This document shows, one piece after another, positions 56,012 to 64,000 of a DNA stretch of 64,000 nucleotides; the first letter of the stretch is position 1, and each line of letters opens with the position of its first letter. Origin of the DNA: Polycladomyces subterraneus. GTDB lineage: Bacteria; Bacillota; Bacilli; Thermoactinomycetales; JIR-001. A program made the translations under genes and the position numbers. The notes below the pieces were generated by a model, which was given only the letters and a program-made list of their open reading frames with translations, ran no database searches and had not been told where the DNA came from. Location of the stretch: the NCBI RefSeq assembly GCF_030433435.1, contig NZ_JANRHH010000049.1:58893-122892 (forward strand). Direction: 5' to 3'.

Positions 56012-56789
56012 CTAGACATGGAGGCCGTTTTTACTTTCCACATATTTCGCGAAAGGTTCCATCTGTCGGAGCGCTTCCTCCCCCGAAGTTTTCGTATCGG
56101 CGGAAAGAAAAAATTGACGGGTTTCCTCCCAAAGCAAGAGCCGTCTGTCCTTTTTCCCAAAACGATAACGACGGATTGAGGAAGACAATCTCGTCCGGGG
56201 CTTTTCCTCCCATTTGTTCCGAAGCCAGGCTAGAAACTCCGATTCATTGTGATATTCTCCCTGAATCACAAAAGGCCGATCGTTGATAGTTAAGTCCCAC
56301 GCACACGCAAAAATAAAATCGGACAACCGTTCGCAAGCCAAAATCTGCGCATTTTCCTCCAAGCATTCCACAATGACAGGTGGATCTTCATTTCCCGTCA
56401 ACAACACCCACCAGCACCAACAACCTTGACATTCGATAAAGAAGGGAATGCCTTCATCTGCTTGGAGGTGTTGGGGTATTCCCTCAAACGTTAAACCCAT
56501 CTCCTCTTGCCAATACTCCCTGGTTTCCACCATCAGCACTTGCAGCGGCTCGATCCGATCTCTATTTTTTCGGGAGAACCATTCTTCCAACCCGTTTACC
56601 GCATACAATTCTTTCAATGCGATCGGAAGCCTTCTTTTGTAGTTCACGTTCTTTCTCTTCCACCTCTTTCCACCGCCGTACGGATATCTCCGGGGATAAT
56701 CCTATTAAATTTACAGCCTCAAGATGAAATCGTGTTTTGATATGTATCCCTCCGGACAGGACCCTATCTTTTTGAAACATTACATCCAA
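56012..56789 (-). pseudogene. SUKH (SMI1/KNR4) domain protein with an N-terminal frameshift
   Basis: The 211-codon frame at 56647 reads RLPIALKELYAVNGLEEWF, then IPFFIECQGCWCWWVLLTG and ERLSDFIFACAWD, all typical of SUKH proteins, but begins abruptly inside the first helix. A different frame from 56789 (MDVMFQKDRV...ISVRRWKEVEEKEREL) supplies exactly the missing N-terminus, and the two join at about 56645 with a 1-base shift. SUKH proteins are often immunity partners of contact-dependent toxins. Confidence 0.6.
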
Positions 56790-56850
56790 TCTCCTTTCAT
56801 TTTATCTGAAAATATAAGCCCCCGCATTTGCGGAGGCGGTGTTCACGCCC

Positions 56851-57618
56851 TCATCCTTGGTTCGAATGGCGGACGATGTCCGCCGTCTTCATGAGTTGGT
56901 CCAGAATCGTGCCGACCAGCGACGCGAACTTGGCACTGCCCCGGCGACGCGGTCTCGGGAGCACAACCGGAAGATCCATCGCGATTCTACCATCTTCCAG
57001 CAACACCACCCGGTCCGCCAGCGCCACCGCCTCTTCCACATCATGGGTGACCAAAAGTGCCGTAAATCCCTGCTCCTGCCACAACTGCTCGATCAGCTGC
57101 TGCATTTCGATCTTCGTCAGTGCATCCAACGCGCCCAGCGGCTCATCCAGCAACAGCAGCCGTGGACGGCTGACCAATGCCCGGGCCAGAGCGACCCGTT
57201 GACGTTGACCGCCAGATAGCACAGCAGGCCATTCCCCGCCGTATTCGGCCAGTCCCACTTGACGGAGCGCTTCTGCTGTCCGCTTCTCCACTTCCTCCCG
57301 ATTTTGTGACACTCCCAATGCCACGTTGTCGGCTACCGTTAGCCACGGCAGGAGACGGTGCTCTTGAAACATCACCCGTACGGACGGATTCAAGCCCCGA
57401 ACGAGATCACCGTCCAGCGCGATCCCCCCGACCGTCGGTGTTTCCAATCCCGCAATCTGGCGTAGCAAGGTACTCTTTCCGCACCCGGATCTTCCGACGA
57501 TGGCTACGAATTCACCCGGCTTCACGTGCAGGTGAATATGACGCAGAACCAGACGATCCCCAAATCTCTTTTGCAATCCTTCGATCTCCAATCGGGCACC
57601 TGAAACAGTTTTATCCAT
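56851..57618 (-). CDS. ssuB: aliphatic sulfonate ABC transporter ATPase
   Basis: 255 residues from ATG 57618 (AAGGGGAG upstream). Walker [13 protein letters not shown], signature [15 protein letters not shown], Walker [12 protein letters not shown], switch [14 protein letters not shown]. Last gene of the operon. Confidence 0.9.
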   Translation of the reverse strand: MDKTVSGARLEIEGLQKRFGDRLVLRHIHLHVKPGEFVAIVGRSGCGKSTLLRQIAGLETPTVGGIALDGDLVRGLNPSVRVMFQEHRLLPWLTVADNVALGVSQNREEVEKRTAEALRQVGLAEYGGEWPAVLSGGQRQRVALARALVSRPRLLLLDEPLGALDALTKIEMQQLIEQLWQEQGFTALLVTHDVEEAVALADRVVLLEDGRIAMDLPVVLPRPRRRGSAKFASLVGTILDQLMKTADIVRHSNQG

Positions 57619-57643
57619 CGGCAGACACTCCCCTTTCCCTCGG

Positions 57644-58420
57644 TTATCGGCTGATCCGCCAGCGCAGGCAACGACGCTCCAGGCCCTTGGCCAGCACATC
57701 GGCCAGCTTGCCAAGAAGTGCGTACAGCAATATACTCAACACCACCACGTCCATCTGCATAAATTCCCGAGCGTTCATAGCCATATACCCGATGCCGGTG
57801 TCGGAAGAGACGGTTTCCGCCACGATCAAGGTCAACCACATGATCCCGAGGGAATACCTTAATCCCACCAGAATGGAGGGCATCGCACCCGGCAACATCA
57901 CTTTCCGAAATAGCATCCAGCCCCGAAGTCCGTAGACTTTCCCCATTTCGACGAGCCCGGGGTCGACGGAACGGATACCGTGAAAAGTGTTCAAGTAAAT
58001 CGGAAAAAACACACCCATCGCAACGAGAAACAGTTTGACTTCCTCCCCGATGCCGAACCACAATATCGCCAGTGGGATCAAGGCAAGGTGTGGGATATTG
58101 CGGAGCATCTGGACGGTGGTGTCCAACAGCCGCTCCGCAACAGGAAAAAGTCCGTTCAAAAAGCCAAACACCAATCCGATGCTGCCCCCAATGGCCAACC
58201 CCCACAATGCACGTGAGGTACTGTCCCCGATATACCGAAACAGTTCACCTGATTCGGTCAAGTGAATGGCTGCCAGAACCACATCAGTCGGCTGGGGCAG
58301 TGTTCGCGTAGAAATCCAGCCGATATCCCCCAACCATTGCCACACAATCACCAGTACGATGGGAACACTCCAGGGAATCAACGGTTTAACCGTTTTGCGC
58401 AGTGGAAAGCCGCTGATCAT
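57644..58420 (-). CDS. ssuC: aliphatic sulfonate ABC transporter permease
   Basis: 258 residues from ATG 58420; six helices with the EAA-like loop [30 protein letters not shown]. It overlaps ssuD by 35 nt and is followed by ssuB after 25 bp. Confidence 0.92.
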   Translation of the reverse strand: MISGFPLRKTVKPLIPWSVPIVLVIVWQWLGDIGWISTRTLPQPTDVVLAAIHLTESGELFRYIGDSTSRALWGLAIGGSIGLVFGFLNGLFPVAERLLDTTVQMLRNIPHLALIPLAILWFGIGEEVKLFLVAMGVFFPIYLNTFHGIRSVDPGLVEMGKVYGLRGWMLFRKVMLPGAMPSILVGLRYSLGIMWLTLIVAETVSSDTGIGYMAMNAREFMQMDVVVLSILLYALLGKLADVLAKGLERRCLRWRISR

Positions 58421-59567
58421 CGGCAAACACTCCTTTCCGCTTTTTTGGAAAGTGATCGTTGGCGACGATCTCCCCAAACGGGCTGAGGATATGTTGCTTC
58501 GGAGCGGAAGGTATATTCTGGATGGGCAATTCCGGGAAGAGCAGTTCCGCCACCCGGTACGCCTCTTCCAAATGAGGGTATCCCGACAAAATAAATGTAT
58601 CGATTCCCAATGCGGCATATTCCCTCATCCGTTCCGCCACTGTACGCGGATCACCGACGAGCGCGGTGCCGGCACCGCCCCGGACCAGACCAACCCCGGC
58701 CCACAGATTGGGGCTCACCTCCAAATCCTTTCTCGTGAACCCGTTCAGTTGCGACATTCGCTGCTGTCCGACGGAATCATATCGGGAAAGGACCCGTTTC
58801 GATGTTTGGATCACTTCGTCGTCCACATACCGGATCAAGCGGTTGGCGGCATCCCAAGCTTCTTGTTCCGTTTCCCGCACGATCACGTGCAGGCGGATGC
58901 CAAATCGCACCGTCCTACCTTGTTCTTCGGCCAGTTTGCGTACTTGTTGAATCTTTTGAGCCACTTGGGCTGGTGGTTCCCCCCAAGTGAGGTAGACGTC
59001 CACATGTTTGGCCGCCACTTTTAACGCCGCCGGAGAAGAACCGCCAAAGTACAGGGGGGGATACGGGGTTTGCACCGGCGGGAAAAGCAATTTGCCGCCC
59101 CGGATATCCAGATGTTGCCCCCGGAACTCTACCTCTTTGCCCTGCATCTCTTCCCGCCAGACAGTCAGGAACTCGTCGGTCAGTTCATAACGCGTATCGT
59201 GATCCAGGTGAATACCATCCCCCGCCAACTCGACAGGATCCCCCCCCGTCACCACGTTAACGAGCAAACGCCCCCCGGACAGACGGTCAAAGGTGGCAGC
59301 CATGCGCGCCGCTGCTGACGGGGACATGAGGCCAGGCCGAACCGCAACCAGAAAACGCATGCGCCGGGTGACGGACAACAGAGAAGAAGCCACTACCCAC
59401 GCGTCTTCGCAGGAACGCCCCGTGGGCAGAAGTGCACCTTCGTATCCCAGGTGGTCCACCGCCTGGGCAAGTTGCTTCATATATGAATGGTCAACGGCAC
59501 GCCCGCCCTTTGCGGTTCCCAGGTATCGGCTGTCTCCATGCGTGGGAATAAACCAAAAGATGTTCAT
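58386..59567 (-). CDS. ssuD: FMNH2-dependent alkanesulfonate monooxygenase
   Basis: Releases sulfite from alkanesulfonates with reduced FMN and O2. 393 residues: luciferase-like barrel, [18 protein letters not shown] start, [32 protein letters not shown] and [20 protein letters not shown]. Overlaps ssuA by 4 nt (ATGA). The reductase partner SsuE is not in the window. Confidence 0.95.
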   Translation of the reverse strand: MNIFWFIPTHGDSRYLGTAKGGRAVDHSYMKQLAQAVDHLGYEGALLPTGRSCEDAWVVASSLLSVTRRMRFLVAVRPGLMSPSAAARMAATFDRLSGGRLLVNVVTGGDPVELAGDGIHLDHDTRYELTDEFLTVWREEMQGKEVEFRGQHLDIRGGKLLFPPVQTPYPPLYFGGSSPAALKVAAKHVDVYLTWGEPPAQVAQKIQQVRKLAEEQGRTVRFGIRLHVIVRETEQEAWDAANRLIRYVDDEVIQTSKRVLSRYDSVGQQRMSQLNGFTRKDLEVSPNLWAGVGLVRGGAGTALVGDPRTVAERMREYAALGIDTFILSGYPHLEEAYRVAELLFPELPIQNIPSAPKQHILSPFGEIVANDHFPKKRKGVFADDQRLSTAQNG

Positions 59568-60577
59568 CGTTTCTCCGTCCTTTCCTGTTTGGTTTTGACC
59601 CGATTACCGTTCCAGACCGCTTTTTCGACCTGAATTCTTTCGGGGATCAAACCCACTTGATAAAAGGCATCCGCGATCCGCTGCTGTTCCCGAATAATAC
59701 TTTCGTCCATCGGTTGCAGCCCGTATTTCGATCGTGTAATGGCCTTCTTCACCGCCCCCACGTCCATCCCGATCTGTTTGGCGAGCAGTTTCGCCGTATC
59801 ATCGGGATGTTGGTTGAACCAATCCGTTGTTTTTTTCACTTCATCCAAAATGATGCGGACGATATCTCCGTGTTCCTTGGCGTATGTTTCGGAAGCGAGT
59901 ATGAATTCCCGGTTGGTCGTGTAACCGCGACCGTCAGTGATCGTTCGAGCACCCAATTCCTTCTCCGCCGCAGAATAATACGGATCCCAAATCACCCACG
60001 CATCCACGCTTTTTCTGGTAAAGGCCGCTCTGGCATCTGCCGGGGGGAGATAGACAGGTTGAATGTCTTTATACTCCAAACCCGCCTTGTTCAACACTTG
60101 CAACAACAGATCGTGCACATTTGAGCCTTTATTCAGTGCTACTTTCTTCCCTTTTAGATCCTTGACACTCTTGATCGTGGAATCTTTGGGCACCACGATG
60201 GCCTCGTTCTCTGGTTTGGGCGCTCCGGCACCGACATACACCAGTGGTGTCTTCGCTGCCTGAGCGAAAATCGGCGGTGTATTGCCCGTATGCCCGATAT
60301 CGATACTGCCGACATTCATCGCCTCCAAGAGCTGCGGACCAGCAGGAAATTGGACCCACTCCACCTTGATTCCCTTTGATTTCAAACGCTTATCCAGGGT
60401 TCCGCGAGCTTTCAGGATGCTGAGGGTTCCGAACTTTTGGTAACCGATCCGCACCACCTTTCCATCGGCTTCAGATGCACCTGCATTGCAGCCCCCCAAC
60501 ACCCCTCCAGCCAGTAAGGAAATGGATAAAGCAATCACCATCGAGATAAGCCGTTTCCGTTTGAAAAAACCCAGCAT
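59564..60577 (-). CDS. ssuA: aliphatic sulfonate-binding lipoprotein
   Basis: 337 residues. Lipobox LAGGVLGGC with Cys30 as the predicted lipid anchor. Then the NMT1/SBP fold: [50 protein letters not shown] and [12 protein letters not shown], all typical of SsuA. Ribosome site GAGGTGATAGG precedes ATG. A terminator sits just upstream. Confidence 0.93.
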   Translation of the reverse strand: MLGFFKRKRLISMVIALSISLLAGGVLGGCNAGASEADGKVVRIGYQKFGTLSILKARGTLDKRLKSKGIKVEWVQFPAGPQLLEAMNVGSIDIGHTGNTPPIFAQAAKTPLVYVGAGAPKPENEAIVVPKDSTIKSVKDLKGKKVALNKGSNVHDLLLQVLNKAGLEYKDIQPVYLPPADARAAFTRKSVDAWVIWDPYYSAAEKELGARTITDGRGYTTNREFILASETYAKEHGDIVRIILDEVKKTTDWFNQHPDDTAKLLAKQIGMDVGAVKKAITRSKYGLQPMDESIIREQQRIADAFYQVGLIPERIQVEKAVWNGNRVKTKQERTEKR

Positions 60578-60607
60578 TTCCTATCACCTCGTTCGCATGA
60601 TAAGCAA

Positions 60608-60652
60608 AAAAGGCCCCACTCTCCCCGATTTCAGGAGAATGGAGCCTCCGGT
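60608..60652 (-). terminator. strong terminator between yezD and ssuA
   Basis: A roughly 13-bp stem (GGCTCCATTCTCC / GGAGAGTGGGGCC with two G-U pairs), 9-nt loop and T6, in the 109-bp gap between yezD and ssuA. Placed inside the operon, it suggests that ssuADCB expression is reduced or controlled separately from tauE-yezD. Confidence 0.75.
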
Positions 60653-60686
60653 TGACCGGTCGGCCTGATGATCATTCATGCATTCG

Positions 60687-60875
60687 TTACTGCTGTTGCT
60701 GTCCTTTCCCCGATCGGCTTGCTGTTCGGGAAGACTTTTCCAGAGATATACGATATTTCTCGGTTCTGTCGATCTGAACGATCTGTGAGTCGTGGACGGT
60801 GATCACCACGGAGCCGTATTGCATTCCTTCCAACGCTTTGAGAATGCGCTCAATCTGTTCGGAAGACGGATTCAT
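60687..60875 (-). CDS. yezD: YezD family (DUF2292) small protein
   Basis: 62 residues from ATG 60875 (GGAGG 11 nt upstream). IERILKALEGMQYGSVVITVHDSQIVQIDRTEKYR is the whole family core; the tail is Gln-rich. YezD occurs beside sulfur-assimilation genes in Bacillus; its role is not known. Confidence 0.85.
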   Translation of the reverse strand: MNPSSEQIERILKALEGMQYGSVVITVHDSQIVQIDRTEKYRISLEKSSRTASRSGKGQQQQ

Positions 60876-60972
60876 CTGGAATGAAGCCTCCTTTCCGGGA
60901 GTCGCACGAAGATTGCGTAAAATGGTCACTCTTTTGATCCACGGATGAAACGGCGAATGACATTGCCCGACT

Positions 60973-61863
60973 TTATTCCGACAGGGATACCCATTTTTGT
61001 CCCACCCTCCGCAACACGACCAACAGAATGCTACCCGCCCACAACAGGCTCAAAGCACCGTAGATGGCGGTATGCCAAGTAGAAGGAATCCAGTCAAGAG
61101 TCTTCAACAAGGTTTTGGCATTGGTGATGATGATCAATCCCCCGACCAAGACGCCCAACAGGTGGGAGGGAATGATTCGAACCAGCCAAGCGGCAATGGG
61201 AGCGGCGAAAACTCCGCCGATCATGAGCGCCGCAACCCACGTCCAGCTGATATTGGACCAGCCCATGGAGATCAGGAAGCCGAGAGTGGCGGAAACGGCG
61301 ACCGCGAATTCGCTCGTATCCACCGAACCCACCACTTTTCTGGGTTCCAACCCTTTCCGGCTGAGCAGGATCGGCGTCGTCAACGGTCCCCATCCCCCGC
61401 CACCGGTGGAATCGACGAATCCTGCAATCAGACCCAACGGGATGAGAAAACGCTTGGAAATGGTACTCTCTTTCCGCTCAGTGCCATTCCCGTTTCCGAA
61501 CAAAAACCGTCCGAGTACGTAAAAGCCGAGAATAAACAGAAAAGCGGCCACGTACGGTTTTACCTGATCACCCGGCAGATTGCTGAGGAAACAAGCACCG
61601 ATGAATGCTCCGATCGAACCTGGAATAATCAAACGAATAACGACCGTCCGATCCACATTGCCGAACCGGATATGAGAGGCACCCGAAGCGGCCGTGGTGA
61701 TTACTTCCGCCATGTGAACCGAGGCAGAGGCTACCGCAGGTGCGATCCCAAACAAAAACAACAAAGATGTGGAAGTGACACCGTAAGCCATTCCCAATGC
61801 ACCGTCAACCAGTTGTGCAGCAAACCCAATCAATGCCAGGACAATCAATCTCTGCATTCCCAT
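60973..61863 (-). CDS. TauE/SafE family sulfite exporter-like protein
   Basis: 296 residues, eight helices, with the paired repeats FAAQLVDGALGMAYGVTSTSLL and GFVDSTGGGGWGPLTTPILL. Probably removes sulfite made by SsuD or acts in sulfur-compound transport. AGGAGGAAG directly precedes ATG. First gene of the sulfonate operon, after a 175-nt leader. Confidence 0.92.
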   Translation of the reverse strand: MGMQRLIVLALIGFAAQLVDGALGMAYGVTSTSLLFLFGIAPAVASASVHMAEVITTAASGASHIRFGNVDRTVVIRLIIPGSIGAFIGACFLSNLPGDQVKPYVAAFLFILGFYVLGRFLFGNGNGTERKESTISKRFLIPLGLIAGFVDSTGGGGWGPLTTPILLSRKGLEPRKVVGSVDTSEFAVAVSATLGFLISMGWSNISWTWVAALMIGGVFAAPIAAWLVRIIPSHLLGVLVGGLIIITNAKTLLKTLDWIPSTWHTAIYGALSLLWAGSILLVVLRRVGQKWVSLSE

Positions 61864-62047
61864 CTTCCTCCTGATGTTATTTGATCATGTTGAGCAGGAT
61901 AGTCAGCTTTTCAAGACTAGTGCATGATATGACGAAATAGGGCTCATTGTTCGAAATTTCATTATCCACCCTGATCTCCGCTGATCTCCGGTCCGTATGT
62001 AAATTAATTAACTTATTCCGATATAATTACTCGGTTTATTGAAACAC

Positions 62048-62076
62048 ATATTACTATCCGATTATTCAAATGTCAA
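62048..62076 (-). promoter_or_regulatory. strong promoter of the sulfonate operon
   Basis: -35 TTGACA (62071-62076), 17-bp spacer, -10 TAATAT (62048-62053) on the minus strand, giving a start near 62041 and a leader of about 175 nt. Around it TCGGAAT-type motifs recur: ATTCCGAT 62016, ACTCGGTTTA 62030, ATCCGAT 62056, AATCGGAAT 62090. They may be operator half-sites for a sulfur regulator such as CymR (inference). Confidence 0.65.
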
Positions 62077-62111
62077 TAATGGAGTTATTAATCGGAATTT
62101 TCCTATAAATA

Positions 62112-62210
62112 CTAGGAAAGGTTCATCTCATCGCCCATGTTTCCTCCCAAATAACCAAGTGCTTTCGCCTGATCCCATACCTCTTTGTTGAATGGCCCAG
62201 TAATCCCCAT
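62112..62210 (-). CDS. 32-codon small ORF
   Basis: Starts ATG at 62210 with AGGGGG 5 nt upstream and reads MGITGPFNKEVWDQAK...NMGDEMNLS, acidic and amphipathic, with no membrane segment. The family is unknown. It lies between the EamA gene (75 bp away) and the promoter of the sulfonate operon. Confidence 0.4.
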   Translation of the reverse strand: MGITGPFNKEVWDQAKALGYLGGNMGDEMNLS

Positions 62211-62246
62211 CCTAACCCCCTAACTCCATTATTTTTAACCAGCGAA

Positions 62247-62270
62247 ACGGCGGGACCATCCTCCCGCCGT
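62247..62270 (-). terminator. hairpin after the EamA gene
   Basis: ACGGCGGGA / TCCCGCCGT, 9 bp perfect, 6-nt loop. Only two T follow on the minus strand, so termination may be weak and the 32-codon ORF may be read through. Confidence 0.55.
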
Positions 62271-62296
62271 AACTCACAACTGCTATGCCTACGGTT

Positions 62297-63199
62297 TTAT
62301 TTTGTTGGCAAAGGCGATTGGTTTGATTTCGCCTCTTTTTTCGCGATCAAAAACATGGAGCACAATAGTATGAGCGCACCCAACCATCCGCTGAGGGACA
62401 GACGTTCTCCCAGCAGTGTGATGGCTAACAGCGTAGCGGTCAACGGCTCAGCTAACGACCAAATGGATGCCGATGTTGCTGTGACATAACGCATGCCGTG
62501 GATAAACAGTACATAGGCCAGGGCCGTCGGGACCCAGCCCAGGTAGACGAGCAGCAACCATCCCTGCCAGGGAAGCACCGGCCAACTGAGCACCGGAAGC
62601 AACAGGATTGCACCGATCGAAAAAGCAACTCCGATCACCAACAGTGGCGGCACGTCCCGAACCAACCGCTTGCTGATCAACGTATAACCGCCGTAACAAG
62701 CCGCCGCCGACAATGCCAGCAGGTTCCCCTGCCACAGGCGCGGTTCGGTTAAACCTTGCAGGCTGTGGAGCCCGATCAACATGCTCGTGCCGATCACGCC
62801 CAACACCAATGCCCAACTGGTGGTGAAGGTCCAACGCTCCTTCAGCCACCAACGCGCCACCACACTGACCATCAGTGGGGCGGTACAAACGGTCAGCAGG
62901 GTCGCAGTCGACACCATGGTTTGGCCCACCGCGGAAAAATAGCACGCCTGATATCCTGCAACCCCTACGCCGAACAACACCAGCCAAAGCCAGGAATGAC
63001 TTGTGAGCCTTCCAATACTCCCCGTACGGGCGCTCTCCCGCCATGCCGCTGCCAATAACACCGGTGCGCCGAACAGTAAACGAAACGCCCCGATCGTCAA
63101 CGGATCTGTTCCATAATTTGTTGTCAGCACTTTGGCCGTCATTCCAGCCGTTCCCCACAATACGGCCGCCACTACGACTCCCCACATACCGATTCTCAT
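62297..63199 (-). CDS. EamA/DMT family transporter
   Basis: 300 residues from ATG 63199 (GGGAGGGG upstream). Ten helices in two EamA repeats; AAVLWGTAGMTAKVL and LLFGAPVLLAAAWR at the start, SASIWSLAEPLTATLLA in the second repeat. Exports or imports a small metabolite, unspecified. A short upstream ORF and a hairpin precede it. Confidence 0.9.
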   Translation of the reverse strand: MRIGMWGVVVAAVLWGTAGMTAKVLTTNYGTDPLTIGAFRLLFGAPVLLAAAWRESARTGSIGRLTSHSWLWLVLFGVGVAGYQACYFSAVGQTMVSTATLLTVCTAPLMVSVVARWWLKERWTFTTSWALVLGVIGTSMLIGLHSLQGLTEPRLWQGNLLALSAAACYGGYTLISKRLVRDVPPLLVIGVAFSIGAILLLPVLSWPVLPWQGWLLLVYLGWVPTALAYVLFIHGMRYVTATSASIWSLAEPLTATLLAITLLGERLSLSGWLGALILLCSMFLIAKKEAKSNQSPLPTK

Positions 63200-63232
63200 T
63201 CCGGACCCCTCCCGATTCAGTTTGTACACTGT

Positions 63233-63260
63233 CGGGCGGGTCAACTTGCGCTCCCGCCCG
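63233..63260. repeat. hairpin in the EamA leader
   Basis: CGGGCGGG / CCCGCCCG, 8 bp perfect, with a 12-nt loop, placed between a 16-codon upstream ORF and the transporter ribosome site. Confidence 0.7.
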
Positions 63261-63262
63261 TG

Positions 63263-63313
63263 TCAGAAAACGGGAACGCGGTGGGGAGGGGGCAACACAC
63301 CCTTCAATGCCAT
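63263..63313 (-). CDS. 16-codon upstream ORF (possible leader peptide)
   Basis: ATG with GAGGAGG 7 nt upstream, reading MALKGVLPPPHRVPVF. It contains three consecutive Pro codons, a ribosome-stalling sequence, and stops 3 nt before the hairpin. The arrangement is that of a regulatory leader of the EamA gene. Confidence 0.4.
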   Translation of the reverse strand: MALKGVLPPPHRVPVF

Positions 63314-63455
63314 GTTCGTTCCTCCTCTCAATTGGTAACCTGGACGAGTCTGATAGATCAATGATTCAAAGCGGCTATACTCTGGGAAGCTTTTTCCCCG
63401 AATCGTTCACCACATGGTGAAGTCACGCTTTGGGGAAAGAGTTCCCTCCATCTCA

Positions 63456-63605
63456 TCACTTGTCAGACACGCCCTCATCCGCCTGACCGGCTTCATTTTG
63501 CAAACGACGCTTCAGCATTTGTATCCAACTATCCGCTAAATAGGGGCAATCGGCCAATTCGGCCCATTCCGCCCGATCGGGAGAGGCACTGTATACCACA
63601 TCATT
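63456..63605 (-). pseudogene. displaced C-terminal end of the MOSC protein
   Basis: Frame reads VVYSASPDRAEWAELADCPYLADSWIQMLKRRL, which is the C-terminal helical tail of YiiM-type MOSC proteins. It is cut off by a 13-bp tandem duplication (63593-63618) in the upstream gene. No start of its own. Confidence 0.7.
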
Positions 63606-63618
63606 ATACCACATCATT
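63593..63618. repeat. 13-bp tandem duplication
   Basis: ATACCACATCATT occurs twice in direct succession (63593-63605, 63606-63618). The junction creates the TAA stop of the MOSC reading frame at 63604-63606. Confidence 0.95.
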
Positions 63619-64000
63619 GCATCTGGCGATCGTCCATTGGGGACAAGGGCGATCCATCAACTCCATCCGCTCTCCCGACGCTACCCTGCCTTCCTCCAGC
63701 ACCCGCAGATACCAACCGGTACGACCCGTCTCCTTGATCCGACGCACGAGATCGGGAACGCCCCACAACCTGGCCGGCTTCCAACACGTCATACGCGGTT
63801 GGGGGACTTGCACCACCGCCTCCCCTATTCGGTATACGTCACTGATACAAACGTTATGTTCATCCAAACCGGTGACGGTGAAATTTTCGCCCAAACCCCC
63901 GTAGAGAAATTCCGACAACATCAGTTCCTGTCGCCACTTGGCATAATGATCCGCCGCTTGACACTCCACACGGCTAAAACCGTGGGATTCTTGAGTGGTT
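63604..64000 (-). CDS. MOSC domain protein (YiiM-like), 5' end outside window, C-terminus truncated
   Basis: 132 residues visible, starting beyond base 64000. MOSC text: YGGLGENFTVTGLDEHNVCI, then DVYRIGEAVVQVPQPRMTCWKPARLWGV with the conserved Cys, GRTGWYLRVLEEGRV and PCPQWTIARCNDVV. YiiM enzymes reduce 6-hydroxylaminopurine-type N-hydroxylated bases with a molybdenum cofactor. The last roughly 45 residues are lost to the tandem duplication, so the protein may be inactive. Confidence 0.85.
   Translation of the reverse strand, partial: TTQESHGFSRVECQAADHYAKWRQELMLSEFLYGGLGENFTVTGLDEHNVCISDVYRIGEAVVQVPQPRMTCWKPARLWGVPDLVRRIKETGRTGWYLRVLEEGRVASGERMELMDRPCPQWTIARCNDVV

Noticed and set aside
1..64000. 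tRNA, rRNA, CRISPR arrays, known riboswitches, prophage genes
   Set aside because: I looked for cloverleaf TTCGA arms, regularly spaced direct repeats, T-box and SAM/TPP/purine signatures and phage structural genes and found none. This is a by-eye negative; a covariance-model scan would be decisive.

Overview
The window looks like a moderately GC-rich (about 54% by eye) chromosomal segment of a Gram-positive endospore-former type Bacillota. Signs are strong AGGAGG ribosome sites with GTG/TTG starts, a gatCAB operon, a fadN-fadA-fadE operon with a Bacillus-type FadR palindrome, YitT, LysM-3D, VanW and UgtP-like proteins, and rocA/putM proline catabolism. A member of the Thermoactinomycetaceae is my best guess, from overall protein style only.

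Layout. 0.2-4.5 kb (minus): VanW protein, mutY, a membrane-anchored propeller-like protein and a small protein. 4.7-6.6 kb (plus): YitT and MscS. 6.6-12.5 kb (minus): a 48-aa membrane protein, AlkA-type glycosylase, LysM-3D protein, YfbR-type nucleotidase, O-antigen-ligase-like protein and a UgtP-like glycosyltransferase. 13.2-17.9 kb: RlmCD-type methyltransferase, lipid kinase, an unknown gene, a sulfotransferase, CbiX/SirB. 18.5-21.7 kb: gatCAB. 22.3-24.6 kb: cstA-ybdD, followed by an AT-rich insert (HAD dehalogenase, peroxiredoxin) between two copies of the ybdD 3' end, then tatA and dedA. 27.9-31.2 kb: a polar amino-acid ABC importer. 31.8-35.1 kb: CPA1 antiporter and a DUF5819 / HTTM-DCC pair. 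35.2-37.8 kb: divergent rocA and putM. 38.1-40.1 kb: VOC protein, SDR, LysE exporter. 40.3-44.9 kb: an AT-rich cassette of two-component system, ABC-2 exporter and secreted protein. 46.8-48.9 kb: SDR and LarA-like. 49.5-55.3 kb: fadNAE. 55.5-56.8 kb: decayed SUKH genes. 56.9-61.9 kb: a sulfonate operon tauE-yezD-ssuA-ssuD-ssuC-ssuB. 62.1-64 kb: a 32-codon ORF, an EamA transporter with a short upstream ORF, and a MOSC protein cut short by a 13-bp tandem duplication.

Genes that work together: gatCAB makes Gln-tRNA/Asn-tRNA by transamidation. fadNAE performs beta-oxidation. rocA and putM convert proline to glutamate. The ssu operon desulfonates organosulfonates. The glnQ-type operon imports a polar amino acid.

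The most interesting non-gene signal is a dispersed element of about 225-255 bp with terminal motifs TTTAGGGTGTGTCTGG / CCAGACACACCCTAAA and an internal CGCGGGCAA...TTGCCCGCG hairpin. At least four near-complete copies and two or more fragments are present. Two copies sit inside operons (amino-acid ABC and fadNAE), and one lies just upstream of the antiporter. It behaves like a miniature inverted-repeat element (MITE).
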